64,000 nt of DNA. Source: Euwallacea fornicatus (taxonomy: Eukaryota; Arthropoda; Insecta; Coleoptera; Curculionidae). Where the stretch lies: positions 1,860,001-1,924,000 of the forward strand of contig NC_089561.1 of assembly GCF_040115645.1 (NCBI RefSeq), given 5' to 3'. Within the stretch, counting starts at the first letter, position 1; every line of letters starts with the position of its first letter. The notes beneath the pieces are model-generated. The model saw nothing but the letters and a program-made list of their open reading frames with translations, was not told where the DNA came from and searched no databases. Position numbers and translations under genes: made by a program. Of this stretch, positions 35,201 through 46,707 are shown one piece after another.

Positions 35201-38200
35201 AAGTGAAGTCCTGGAGTGACACCTAAATTCCATCCCAAAATTTTCGCGCTGTTCTCTAAGTAAGTAACCTTCAGTACCTGTGCCGTGATATCCATAGGAA
35301 TGGAAATCGTGCACGCTGTAAGTGGAGGGCAATGTTGGAATGGGCTGTGAAGACCCGATAATACCCTGTGCTTGATGTTTGGCATTTCTCCTGATATGGA
35401 AACATGTCCTGAAAAGGGAAAGGGGGGCCGGTAGTAGATGAGAGAGCATTTTAGACCAAAAATTGATCTGATGTTAGTGTATTAAGGCAAATAAAATAAC
35501 AACACTCTGTAATAGTTTCAATGAGACAAATAAACACCGCGTTAGATCACTATTTCGCTGATTTTTGCGACTAAAAATTATGCAAAATGCAAGTGGTTCG
35601 CAATTATTCTACTTCGATTCAATTTCATAGGCCATAATTCCTACCCAAAGTTATCATGGCCAGTTTGGATTTAGAGTAAATGTGAACCGATTATAGGTAC
35701 TCCCGGCCATTTAGTGCATCTGGGATTGCAAAAACATAATTTTTGTTCCAACATTAGGGGAAGGGTCAATTGAACGTTGCACGAAATTATGTTAAAGTTC
35801 ATCAGATTTCTGAGAAAATTACATTCGAAAAACTGAGGCTCACGGTTAGTTAGTTTCATTCTCTTCGTAGGGCCGCAATGATGCGACTTAACTCACAAAA
35901 AAAGGTGAAACCCGTCATAAAAGAAGCCTTTGTTTTGAATTCTTCACTTCACCAACAAAAAGTGACCTTTTTGCAGACTGTACCAATGATCGCTGCGCTG
36001 ATTATAGCTAGAGCTTTGGCGTGAAATAGCACCTAAATTGTATCAACAGTACTGAGCTTGAAACCAAAAGCCACAAGAATACGCAAAGAAGCGCGTCGCA
36101 CTCATCATCAGAGAATACCCGTTCTCACTTACCCACAATAAATCATCCTGGTTATATTATAATACAAAAAAATTGATATCCATTTGCTAACAGTAAAAAA
36201 CGGGAATTAACTCGCATCATAGGCATACAGAGGTGGTCAGGTGCGGGATTGTCCAATGTGATGTTATATGAGTAAAAACGTGTTTAAATCAACTCAATTA
36301 AGTGTCTGTGGTGTGTGCGTGACTTGTGCAACATGTCAATCAACCCGTTGAAATTTGCTTACCTGATCTAATTCGCAAGTTTCATTGCATGCACTAGCAG
36401 AGATAGTGAAACTCACTTAATAGAAATAGCTACTTAAGTGTTGGCAATCCTTAACTAAAACTTCCCCTAATGAATTCTCTAGCAGAGCATAACATGAACA
36501 TTGCACAATCCTACACTGAAATAAGGTGCGACACTATACATACTTACTTCATATGTTTCAGCCTCTGCATAAACCTGTGTTTGTGCCTGTGGGTCCTGAA
36601 CTTGGGGTGATGAGCTTGTGGATCCAGCTGCGACAGATTCACTAGTCCATCTTCTGGAAGGACTGTCTCCACCCACAAGCGACAAATATTGTCTTTACAA
36701 GAGGTGAGAAGCATGTTGGAAACTGAACCCCTGCATGGACCGAGGATTAATTGGCTGCATTATGAAAAAACTTGGAACGTACTTGGGCATGTACTTGGAG
36801 GTGTTTCTCCAAGAGACATGGGTGACCGCTCTTGGGTGGGCGATGTAAACAAACCCATAGTCAAGCTCTTGGGGACCGTCAGTGCTTTTCGACGTAAAAA
36901 GAACTGCAAGGGTTTATTAAGTGTTGGCCATAGTCAGATAAGGAGAGCTTACAGTGCTTGTTCTCGTACCAAATCTTAACCAGCCTGTCATTGTCCCCGC
37001 AAGTAGCAAACAGAGTCCCATCTGGAGAGAAGGCCAAATGCTGTACTGGAATGGCAGTGTTAGCCTTCCAGACGCAATGCCAGGAAGTTTGCTCTTGCTC
37101 TGCTGGGAGGGTTAAAATGGCGTTCACAAGAGAAACAGGTGAAACTTGTGCAATCAAGTACCTTGAGGCTTATCAGGCTCATCCGAGTTTTCATTCTCCT
37201 CTCCGCCACCACCAAGGGTGAATGTGACCGCAGGCTCTTCGGGCACATGCTGTTTTAGATGCCAAAGTTGAACGTCATTGCCGGCCGTCAAGAGACGGGT
37301 GCCCTCTAAGTTCCAACTGAGGGCCCGAATTGGAGAATCGGTTTTCAAACTACCAGTTTGCACCCACCTATAGTCTAGTCCCTGTGGTTGAAGAGTGGTA
37401 GTGAATTGGATTATATGTGCGGCTCGAATTTTAAGGTCATTAATCAAAGCACAAGAGTGATGAATGAAAGTGGTTATTGGTTGTTTTAGTGGCAAAAATA
37501 GGGTTGCACTCTTGCTAAAAAGAGTGGAAACAGGACAATTTTTTAATTAATGGAGGAAAGTGAATATAAGAAATGGTAACAATTTTTGCAGAAAAAAGTG
37601 CTAGCACAGAAATATGTCAAGAAAAACAACTGAATTATGAATTCAGCGCCATCAATTGCTCGGACTAAAAGACACACTTGCGTGAATGTCATTCTTGTCT
37701 GCAGCTCATGGGCAATATTTTACAACACTCATGTGTTAAAAAGTACTTTCTCTACTTGCCATATAAATGATGATTGTAATACAGTTCTGCCCTAGCTCAC
37801 GGGGTTTCGCTGGGCAAATATAAGACTTTGAGATGGACCTTATTATTAACATAGTGCCTTGATGTTTTGACAAACTTTTTCTCTAAGTTCATGCAATTAA
37901 ATTTTCAAAATTAAACTGTTGAAAATTGATTAATTGTCAAACCAAAAAAAAAACAATAAATTCTCACAATAAGTTAATTCCACACTGAACTAAAACTGAG
38001 TTAAATTAGTGATTATTTGTTACTTAAAGGAATATGATGTCAGTAAGAATAAGCAAAAATACTAACACCACTATACCTTAACCCCCTTCAATTTTTTACT
38101 TCGCCTCTGAAATATTAGTAGTGAGATCAATATAAAGTCATGTATAACATTATTAATAAAATTAAATAAAGGTTTACTACAGGTAAGTCACCATGTAGCC

Positions 38201-38731
38201 AGACCAGACTAAATAAATTGGTTTTAAAATTTAACTAGTTTGTTCAAGTATATCAATAGCAAATTAGCTCTTCTGTTGATAAATGATAGTCACACAAGTA
38301 ATGGTCTTATTAGTCAGTGACTAATACGATGGTTACTTACATGTGGGGAATTATTATGGATCAACGGGGTTGGTTCATAAATGCATATAGTGTTATCATA
38401 GGCTGCAGCAATCTTTCCAGTATCACTGGAACAATCTATCGAACTGATTCTGATGTAGTCGTGAACAGCTCCTGGTATAATCTGAACCCTCTCGAAGGTT
38501 GAAGCTAAAATTACTATGTTGCACCCTGCAGCATATGCCTGAACAAAATCACGTAAAATAGTACCATAACCGCGTGACACGGGTGTAAATTTATAATAAA
38601 TAATAATTCAGTATAAACGATGAATGCATGAAAGTTAAACTTACTGTAAAGGGAACACCTTCTACGGATCCTACAGCGAAGCATTTATCACCGGCATTGC
38701 AGGCACCGCTCACAATCTGATGCAAATTCAT
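23201..38731 (-). CDS. Rbcn-3A: Rabconnectin-3 alpha / DmX-like protein, 35 coding exons
   Basis: Very large WD-repeat protein that, with Rabconnectin-3B, promotes V-ATPase assembly and acidification of endosomes and synaptic vesicles; in flies it affects Notch signalling. Exons: 38731-38645, 38538-38341, 37381-37162, 37102-36953, 36903-36783, 36730-36548, 35408-35278, 35210-35045, 34991-34824, 34483-34243, 34198-33926, 33874-33394, 33338-32109, 31775-31562, 31506-30772, 30723-30277, 30217-29931, 29878-29069, 29019-28780, 28624-28368, 28283-28146, 27864-27587, 27526-27256, 27194-26988, 26933-26749, 26698-26561, 26509-26401, 26136-25885, 24772-24752, 24373-24313, 24258-24050, 23996-23927, 23873-23743, 23683-23522, 23398-23201. 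Phases close throughout, giving about 3022 aa, the size of human DMXL1. Landmarks: MNLHQIVSGACNAGDKCF at the start; the SPSACFVASDG and INIVSQQSTSRPGCII blocks; the Rav1-like core WRKAALKNAYALLGKQRF; and the C-terminal WD repeats with GVDGSMKVRQLPDR. Introns are mostly 50-70 nt, with three near 1 kb. I rate gene identity higher than each single junction. Confidence 0.95.
24752..24772 (-). other. 21-nt in-frame microexon of Rabconnectin-3A
   Basis: ATGCCCTCCGGTTCCATTTT(G) lies between TTATTACAG and GTGAGTTC, alone between introns of 1,112 and 378 bases. It encodes MPSGSIL, phase 0 at both ends. Skipping it joins GASV to VLKHKVDGVRRITSHP. That matches human DMXL (GASVLMKRNLHNVKRMTSHP) without a gap, so the exon is probably optional. 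Confidence 0.65.
26934..26987 (-). other. 54-nt in-frame open intron of Rabconnectin-3A
   Basis: Donor GTAGCT and acceptor TTTCTTTAAG bound 54 bases with no stop in phase 0. Removal joins EFLG to VAGLESSELPV, matching the human PIAGLEFSELPV region. Retention would add 18 residues. Confidence 0.7.
28625..28779 (-). other. GC-AG intron of Rabconnectin-3A
   Basis: The exon ends AAGAG and the intron starts GCAAGTAAAT; the acceptor is TTTCTTTTTCTTTTCAG. The GC donor is the only choice that keeps frame (WLRG then NETLLRTLLSYCSLHG, as in human SWLQKNQDLLRVFLSYCSLHG). The nearby GTAAAT, four bases on, would create an early stop. Confidence 0.75.
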
Positions 38732-39779
38732 TTTGTAACTTTTACTCGACAAATTTACGTAGGTTTAAACATTTTTAGTGCGTTTAATTAACAATCGGGG
38801 TCGAAATAATATATCAACAAAATGTTTGCTAATTATTTTGACGGCACTCTAAGTAGAACTCAAGGTGACATATGAGGAAATCAGCTGATTTTGACGGAGG
38901 ATGATTTTTTAAGATACTTTTTTTAATCCAAATGTGTTTGTCTCGTTTTATTTTACGAACGCAACAAACAGTGAAAAGAGATGCACACATGTTCTAGACA
39001 ATGCTTCTGAGCGCTATCTATGTTCGATGTCGTTAATCAGCACCTCTGCGCCAGAGGGCCGAACGGACTCTACTTTTACAATATTGTTAATTATCAGTTT
39101 TACATCTTTGCTATAAGTTTTTTAACGTTAGACATTTTAAACATTTTCGTCGACGCTCTCAATGTGCACGTTAAGTATAAAGTGCATATATGACACTTAA
39201 AATTATTTAAATAAAATTTATGTAAATTTGTTATTTCGTGTCATCTAGGAGGGAATAATCAAACTGAGGAGTAACAATAGAAATTTATTTATATTTTGCA
39301 GCTCATACAAATCACGCTACAAGTAAAAACACGATAAACGACGGCATGGTGATGCATTTTTTTAATCCTGAAATATATCTAAAGTGATATAGTTGAACTC
39401 GGTTACAATAGATTCCAGGGATCTACTAAAATTAATCCATTGTAGCCAAAGCTCATTTTAGGTGAAAAAATTTTAAAAGGTGATGAAATAACAAATGCAA
39501 GCTAAAACATTAAAAACACTTTATTTCACTTAGTACCACAAAAACTAAACAAAATGACAGTATGCACCTATAGTGATATGGTATAATGTAATATGCAACA
39601 TAATATGTAAAACAAACTAATTGTGCATAAAAGACAATTCTGAATTATTAAAAAAAAAACTGACTCCCAAACGAAAAACAAAATGTTGATACCATGCAAA
39701 ACTGTCAACTTTTTAATATCATTCACTTACTCCTTCCATTAACTCCTGCATCTGAATAATTTTCCATAACATCTTTTTT
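38732..39779. other. Rabconnectin-3A upstream region
   Basis: Contains the Rabconnectin-3A promoter and 5' UTR at its left end. The remainder is AT-rich with no recognisable gene and borders the dead Tigger-like element; its right part may be terminal sequence of that element. Confidence 0.4.
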
Positions 39780-40950
39780 CTATATGTTTGCTTAAAACTC
39801 CATATCACCCCGCCATCCACCGGTTTCAAAACTGTAGTCGAATTTGGCGGAACAAAAATTCAAGTTTAATGTTTCGCAAATTAGGATGCAAATGCTCTGA
39901 GCAATTATCCATAAGCAACAATATTTTCCTGTTTTGGCGAAAAGTTTTTGGTACCATTTCACGAGATAATCTTCAAAAATTGTTGAATTCATCCAGACCT
40001 TTTTCTTTGCCGTGTAATGTGTGAGTAATGTTTTACAATTTTTTCAGCGTCTTGGTTTTTGAAACTTGCCTACGACATAAGTTTTTATAATATAATTAAA
40101 ATAAATAAAAATTGACGTACCCATAATAAGTGATTTTCATTTTTTAAACCCGTCTAAGTTTGCATCACCTAAAACTGTGATCTCGTCCTTTGAAAGTTTT
40201 CCGCCAAACCATTTTTCACCCTTCACTATCAACATTTTATCACGAGTCAATTTATAAAAAATACATTGCATTAAATGTGTTTTTTTCTTAACAATTTTTG
40301 CATAACAAAGGACAGATTGATAAAATCCAACCGTTGGTTTCCACCAATATCTACAGATGCGGTCTTTTTCGAAATTTTACTAGCGACCACATTATGTGGT
40401 TTTTTAAAATGGTTTATTCATCGTTTGGTGTATATATGAAAACGTTACTACTCTGCTGATCAAAAACTTCCGCTTGCAATTTTAACGTATTTCCTGATAT
40501 AGGATTTTTATTTGCACTTTTTTGAAGAAACCACGAATAAAGCGTTTGATCCATTTTTACGTGTACTTGCTCACACATTCTTCTTGGTTTGACTATTACT
40601 TTTCAGATGATTTTTAATTTTTTGTCGCTACTTCCAGATATTTGAAGTACCAAAAGAGTCACATCACATGAAGAACAATATTATTTAATCTCTCCACTTA
40701 AATTATTAGTAAAAGCATTTAAAACTTTAAAGACTACTTTGTTTCTGCTATATGTTGCAGCGATTGCCTTATTGAGGGCTTCGATTTTGAAGATACACAT
40801 TTGGTTTCCGGGTGGACATTCGCGATACCTGCATCGGTACCAAATATTTCCCAAGTCAGAGTAACTTGATATTTCTGACCAAACATTTTCATGAAGCGTC
40901 CATGATGTTTTCGGACCCAAAAATAGAAGTTTTCTGATTCGAGTTTTGAC
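39780..40950 (-). mobile_element. Dead Tigger/pogo-type transposon (CENP-B/jerky-like transposase)
   Basis: Reading the minus strand from 40950 down, pieces of a pogo-superfamily transposase appear in the right order across several frame breaks and stops. First comes a pipsqueak-type HTH remnant (EALNKAIAATYSRNK). Next is a CENP-B-type HTH (MDQTLYSWFLQKSANKNPIS) near 40550. Then the DDE core appears as EKWFGGKLSKDEITVLGDAN near 40200, followed by FEDYL, QNRKILLLMDNCSEH near 39920 with a catalytic DN, and NLRNIKLEF. I could not delimit the inverted repeats, so the ends are approximate. The element is long inactive. Confidence 0.7.
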
Positions 40951-41364
40951 CACATCATGTTAAAGCTGTACCGCATGCCTACGGCGGAATCAAATTTCGC
41001 TGAAATAGGAGCATTCAATTTTCACTTAATTCTTTTAATGTAAAATTGTCGTGTATGTCACTAGTTTTGTGTTGACAAAATTCGCGAAGTTGTCGAACTA
41101 TTTACGCGTTGGAAAGTCATCTTTGACTAATTTGATAAAGAATAAAAAAGCAGAAAACAACGGCAATTTGATGCATTTTAAGTCTAAATAATAATTGTTT
41201 TTCTTCCATATCACCTGAAAAAAAATGTAATTTCAATTTTTTTACGATTGTAAGTAGGTATATTTAGATTTGTGGTTTATTTTATTTTGTAATATATTTT
41301 ATTTAAATTTAATCGAAGTTGAAATCGGAATACAGTATGTGTTTACATCTGGAAAGGCGCCATC
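40951..41364. other. Gap between the Tigger remnant and tRNA-Leu
   Basis: AT-rich sequence with no recognised feature; possibly further decayed transposon. Confidence 0.35.
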
Positions 41365-41446
41365 GGTAGCGTGGCCGAGCGGTCTAAGGCGCTGGTTTAA
41401 GGCACCAGTCTCTTCGGAGGCGTGGGTTCGAATCCCACCGCTGCCA
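41365..41446 (+). tRNA. tRNA-Leu (AAG anticodon)
   Basis: The 82-base cloverleaf is complete. The acceptor stem GGTAGCG pairs with CGCTGCC, and A is the discriminator base. The D-arm/A box is TGGCCGAGCGG. The anticodon stem CTGGT/ACCAG holds the loop TTAAGGC, giving anticodon AAG. There is a long class II variable arm (TCTCTTCGGAGG), and the T-arm/B box is GGTTCGAATCC. No intron. A run of T (41450-41459) provides the RNA polymerase III terminator. Confidence 0.97.
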
Positions 41447-41449
41447 CAC

Positions 41450-41459
41450 TTTTTTTTTT
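41450..41459 (+). terminator. RNA polymerase III terminator of tRNA-Leu
   Basis: Ten consecutive T residues begin four bases after the mature tRNA end. Confidence 0.9.
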
Positions 41460-41658
41460 CAGATATTTTACAAAAAAGACATCATTTAGACTTATACAAT
41501 AATAACTAAACACAACATTTATATCTGTATAGTATTCATCGAATCCATCACGAAAGCTCTGTGTAATTTGTAACAAATAAGCTACGATAATAATTTAACT
41601 AAGTACGACATAATAAATATCATTAAACGAGGCATTTTTGAGTAGGTACAAAAGTAGC

Positions 41659-42360
41659 TCACTTTCCTAGGATGATCTTCCTTGATGCCCCAAAGTTCTG
41701 ACCTGCTTGCGTGGCGCCTTTGTTAGATCCTGCTTGAAGACCGATCAGCCCTTCACCCGCCCTCAGTTGTTGTTGGGTGAATTCACGTTTGTTTTCCTCT
41801 GAAGGTCTTGGCCCTAATTTACGAATTTACTCGAAATAAATAAGAACAATTAACGATGGAAAAATCGCACCTAAGAAGGGTCCCCTCCACTCAGGGTGTC
41901 TGTAACAGGTACGACCAATGGCGAAAATGGTGGTAGTTACTAGAGCAATGTTCTTTTGATCCCATAGATCAGTGGTTTGGAAGAGATCTACGTCAGGTAC
42001 TCCATATTTAACACAGGCCTTTTGGAACCTAAAATCAGCGAACGTGAATCATTTCGCAAAATTTAAATACAGAGTTTTGAGTCACAGCTGAGAAGATCAA
42101 GGAGTTGCCAACTAGTGACCGCTAATTACCATGCTGATTGAAACTACTTACTGGCTAAGATTATCCATCATTTTGTAATCGCCTCCGCCAATATTGATCC
42201 TTGGAACGATGCCGGGTTGAAGTCTATTCATTAACTTGCACAGGATGATTCCGTCCCTGAGCGCCCATTCGTAGGGGGCTGGAGGGAACCGTTCTCCAAT
42301 TACCTGTTCGATCCAGGCTTGAGCCTCGCGTTCCTGTTCTGGATCACGTTTGCCGGCAAC
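41659..42360 (-). CDS. Muscle protein 20-like (calponin family), first exon not found
   Basis: Actin-binding muscle protein with one calponin-homology domain and one calponin repeat. Exons 42360-42152, 42028-41871 and 41813-41659 join in phase. The CH domain runs from KRDPEQEREAQAWIEQVIG through LRDGIILCKLMNRLQPG and GGGDYKMMDNLSQFQKA to DLFQTTDLWDQKNI. The C-terminus has the calponin repeat IGLQAGSNKGATQAGQNFG and ends KIILGK, the characteristic end of insect Mp20. The acceptor at 42361 implies an upstream exon carrying the ATG and about 10 residues (MSLERxVRAK in relatives). I could not find it between 42361 and 43315. Confidence 0.88.
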
Positions 42361-43315
42361 CTGGAACAATATTTTTCATGATACACGGTTCTCTCTTAAT
42401 TTTGAATTTTATTAATGAAATGAGGCTTTTAATCTCTAAGCCCAATTCATTACATCAATATGTTCTATTAATAGTTTGTGCCAAATTATTGTATTCTGGG
42501 AACCACCTACAGAGTTTTTAATATGGCAAATAGTCGACGGCTTTACTTATGGATAAAAATTAGATAGATGACAAATCTTGCCAGTTGAAGCATGAATTGC
42601 ATTTCAGTAGTTTGGCTGTAGTTTGCTCTATGTGATCCAATGTGAATTACCAGACCAAGGAAATTACTCAACAACTTACTCGTTAGCCAAAACGGTCATA
42701 TGGTTTCTTTACCAGGCAACAGCTTAATGAAAATAGAGGCTTTAAAGAGATTAAGGTCACCATTATTAATAGATTGCTCGCATATCCGTCATAAATAATA
42801 ATTTTATATATATTGGGCAGACACCACACATTTACATCATAACTAACCTACACGCATCCAACTATTTTTGGAAAGCGTTTCCCAAAGTGACGTCGGATGT
42901 TTATGTCTGAGGCCTTGATACTTTATATGTCAGGCTTCATGGCAGAACATTTATTAATGATATTGCCCATCAGCGAAAATACCTATGAATTTGTGTTTGT
43001 TCTATGAGTAATATATATGTGAGTAATATGCGATTAAGTAATAATTCGCAGCTGCATTTTCCTTTAAGTCCAGAATCTTTGGCTCTCTGATAAGAAGACT
43101 TTCCGCGCTGCCGCTCCATTAAGAAAACTCCTTCCATGTTTCTCAATGTTTTATTATAACTCATTAACAAAAATACATCATTTCGGACATCAGCGTTCCA
43201 GGCAACAAGTGTACGAATCTCGCCCCCGCCTAAGTTTCTCATAAAGACGATCTGAGTTAGACCGACGCTTCAGTTAGCGGCGTCGCGACGTAAAAGTTAA
43301 ACCTCTCTCGCAAAT
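42361..43315. promoter_or_regulatory. Region between two divergent calponin-family genes
   Basis: Should contain the Mp20-like first exon and promoter, and the transgelin-like promoter. Near the right end TCAGTTAG at 43270-43277 matches the arthropod initiator (TCAGTT); transcription from A43272 would give a 44-base 5' UTR. The open frame at 42970-43242 on the minus strand is not convincing. Confidence 0.45.
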
Positions 43316-44324
43316 ATGTCCGTAAGTATTGAGTTCCCATTAAGAGTTTTGTAATTTATATGTTTTTACTTCACACAAATATAAAGAGCATTTGATCCGT
43401 TTAGAGCTCTCATTGGCATTAATTGCTGCTAATAATGAGTTTTGTGATGGTGTCGGAAAATTATTTATAGTTTTAATACCTATTCAAAACACCTGTGTAA
43501 CGAGAGTATTATCTTTGTAGCATCTAAACGTTGTTGATTATTACACTACAAAGATTTATTCAATAATTTAGGCCTAATATAGAGTGGACAGAGTTCACTC
43601 ATATTTTTCCTCAAAATTCGCAAAATCAATAACGATTGATTCTGAAATAACTCCGTGAAGTCATTACTAAAAATGAATCTGGAAAATTTGGAAGCTGGAA
43701 CCGGGCCAACCAATACAGATCAAACATCCAAATTCTCCCTCGTTCTTTACATCCTGTACATGTTGTAGAAACGCAACAAGGAGCTGGAAGGTGAAGTCCT
43801 GGACTGGATTTCCAAGGTCTTGGGGGAACCTCTCCCCAATGGAGAGTTCGAAAACATCCTTAAGGACGGCATCATCCTGTGCAATCTCATGAACAAACTT
43901 GCGCCTGGGTCGGTCAAGAAAATCGCCACTAAAGGGACCAATTTCCAGCTTATGGAAAACATCCAGCGGTTCCAGGCCGGCATGAAGGCATACGGCGTGC
44001 CTCAAGAGGAAATTTTCCAGACAGCCGATTTGTTCGAGAAAAGAAATGTTGCCCAAGTATGATAAGATATAATCCCTTTCGTCACAATTTTGTCAACTTC
44101 CTTTATAGGTGGCCCTATCTTTATACTCTCTGGGACGTCTAACCCAGAAACATCCGGAATATAACGGGCCCTCTTTGGGACCGAAAATGGCCGAGAAGAA
44201 CGAGAGGACTTTCACGGAAGAACAGCTACGGGCCAGCGAAGGGCAACTGAACCTTCAAATGGGTTATAACAAGGGGGCGTCTCAATCTGGACATGGAGGC
44301 TTCGGGAACACTCGCCACATGTAA
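43316..44324 (+). CDS. Transgelin-like calponin-family protein
   Basis: Small actin-bundling protein with one CH domain. Exons 43316-43321 (only ATG TCC), 43769-44056 and 44109-44324 are all in phase 0 and give 169 aa. The CH domain starts KRNKELEGEVLDWISKVLGE and continues ILKDGIILCNLMNKLAPGSV, NFQLMENIQRFQ and EIFQTADLFEKRN. The C-terminus has the calponin-type repeat LNLQMGYNKGASQSG and ends GFGNTRHM, as in insect Chd64/CG5023-type transgelins. It is a diverged, inverted neighbour of the Mp20-like gene. The initiator-like TCAGTTAG sits 44 bases upstream of the ATG. Confidence 0.92.
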
Positions 44325-46707
44325 ATAATTAAGCTTTAGCTCATAATAATTAATTTATTTTTATATCTAATTATTACTCATTGTTACGATATTATTAATA
44401 TTCATTGACTTCTATGCAATAAAGGACGTTTTTTTAATTATTCTTGTGAGATTATTTTCTGAGATTTAGTTAGTTTACCATAAGGTGATTATTTATCTAT
44501 AGGAGTTCTTGCCACGAAGAACGAAGTCTGAGACCAAAAACGGGCATGCAGGAGTTTAAGGGAAATTAAAGAAAATTCTCATAATGTGGCAACACGAGTC
44601 ACATCCGAATAACTATTCTCTTGACTAAATCCCGGTTTTGCCATTTTCTGCAGAGTTTTCACAGTTCTTAACAATTTGTCAGATTGTCCTGCAGGATTGT
44701 CGGTTTTAATTCATCCTTTCAAGTGCCTAAATGTAAATTTATGACATTACCGGCTAGTCCTAGAAGGGTTCGTCTCTTGCCCATGTCTTATCCAACAGCT
44801 GGTGTTTTGGTGTCTTGTGTGAAGGCGCATCTTCTTAATGATCGTCCGTTGATGTGCCGATCCTCCTTAGAACATCTTAGCAGTAAATAATTCGGATACT
44901 TTCATTGCTAACGTAGCAAAGGGCTCCTCCAAACTTCCTTTCAGTGCATCTCAATGTGGTCATAAGATTATTGTTTTTATTCTTTCTGTGCACTGTGTAT
45001 CCTGCAGAAGTGAAGTCATTCCTCGGGCGAAACTGAATTCTCTGGATAGCTTCCTTAGAAACTTCTGGATGTCCACATTTATGTCTTCAAGTTTAATTTG
45101 CCTGGATTGGCCCAAAATATTTGCAAACAATGCGTTCATTGCTGAATACATTTTTGGCATCTGTTTGACAAATTCTTGAATAAACCAGCACATATTTCTC
45201 CTTTCCCTTGTTGGCGCTGCTCCGCCTTTCTTGTTTTGTCTGTCAGCGTTAGGTTTTTTGTTTTTTCGCACTCTTCATTGTGATCTCCATATTTCACGCA
45301 ATTTTTGCAGTGCGTCCAGCAGCGTCCAAATTTCTGACCACATGCTGGCCCTCCCTCAAATTGCTCTCAATTTCTGAGTATTGAACCTTTTTCCTTATTC
45401 TCTGGAACTGCTTGCGTAAATCCAAGCGACCAGTTTCTTGTGCCTACTCGCTTTTTACTCATTCCCTCTACAAAGAACTGGCCAATTCCCCGTTGAATTG
45501 GACTCACTTTTACAGTTTATGGACATTATTACGTGGATTTGATGCGTGAAAATATGGTTTAAATGTGAGTTTTTCGAAATGCAGCGATATGTCTCGTAAG
45601 CTCTATTTTTAAACGAAACAGCTGCTTTCACACAGATACATACGTGCGAGCCAAAGTTTTGCATGAGAGACCGTGCTGATATTTTGAAAATTTGGAAAAC
45701 CCGTCCAAAAATAACAAAAATGATATGGGGGCTTTCGAGCATTTTACTACCCAATGTGTTTGATTATTGCACTTTTTCAGAGACAATTGGTCCTATATCA
45801 CACAAACAGAGATGACACAAGTGTAAGAACGCCCACAAGTGATCTTGACCCACATGGAAATCAATCACCTTCTGCAGACATTTTACCAGAGACCCATCGA
45901 TTACAAAAGAAAACCGTCGAAATGAATAATTATTCTTATATAATTATCAATTTTGGATTAAAACGTTGTTTTGCATTTAGATCGGTTTTGTAACACCCAT
46001 TAAAAGAAACTCTCGTAGTCTAGTAAGGAATTCGTTCATTGCGGTTTGCAGTGGAAGAATACCTTGTTTGATGTTGTTTTTGCTTTGCAAACCGGAGTAA
46101 ATCGGACTTTTCGGCCCGCTTTTACAAGCGAAATATATGATCATATAACAATCTTGACCCGCGTAATTCTAATTACCTACGTTAGTTATTAAAACGGAGA
46201 TTTCGTAAAACCGTTATTAAACCATATGCAAATTAGGGTTTTCTATATACATTGCGTTTTGTAACAAAACATGCAAGCCGAATTTCCTATTTATCAATAA
46301 ATTTGAAAAATATTAAATGTAAAGCAATTTTTCACAACGTAGGAACCCTAGAGGCACGTCCATTCGCTGTCCCTCCAATTTTGCGACGATGGTAGAGCTA
46401 AAAAATACCACGTTGCGATTTTCTCGAAAAGGTAGATTATCAAAGAATTGCACTGGGTTGAGGCACCATTAAATGCCATTTAACAACGTGTTCCCATGGC
46501 AGTTCCAAATATTGCATAATGGATACCAGCATCTATGTGTACGCCTATAACCCGCAGACATGCAATTCTTACGAGTGAAAGTTATCTTTCAGAGTATGTC
46601 TCGGTCGCTTATAGATTGCAGAATTCCTCTATAGGAGATTTTAATAATTTCCAGTCTTATTTATTTGAGCCGGCGAGCCGAGCACACTGTGTGCAAGAAC
46701 GGTCATC
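44325..46707. other. Repeat-rich intergenic region
   Basis: Holds a probable LINE ORF1 fragment (about 44960-45345, minus strand) and an unexplained exon-like open stretch at 45778-45993. The right end near 46650-46707 should be the takeout-family promoter. Nothing else is assignable. Confidence 0.4.
44960..45345 (-). mobile_element. Possible non-LTR retrotransposon gag (ORF1) fragment
   Basis: The minus strand reads CGQKFGRCWTHCKNC, then VKYGDHNEECEKTKN, resembling the zinc-knuckle region of Jockey-type LINE ORF1. A basic stretch and an amphipathic stretch follow (FVKQMPKMYSAMNALFANIL). Knuckle spacing is not exact and no reverse transcriptase is adjacent, so this is only a likely decayed fragment. 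Confidence 0.35.

Noticed and set aside
35045..35449. 134-codon continuous frame through two Rabconnectin-3A exons
   Set aside because: The protein match changes frame in the middle; a 67-base intron (35211-35277) explains it and restores the known sequence.
37382..37495. Extension of Rabconnectin-3A exon 3 upstream of GLDYRWVQTG
   Set aside because: The extra codons do not match the family, and a pyrimidine tract with ACCACAG marks the acceptor at 37382.
42970..43242. Minus-strand MERQRGK-containing frame as the Mp20-like first exon
   Set aside because: It lacks a usable donor in the needed phase 0, and the sequence after it is not calponin-like.
43674..43768. Plus-strand ATG frame just upstream of transgelin exon 2
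   Set aside because: It runs into a stop at the acceptor; the ATG at 43316 spliced to 43769 gives the expected N-terminus.
43667..44056. 129-codon minus-strand frame
   Set aside because: It is exactly antisense to exon 2 of the transgelin-like gene; the plus-strand reading has the CH-domain motifs.
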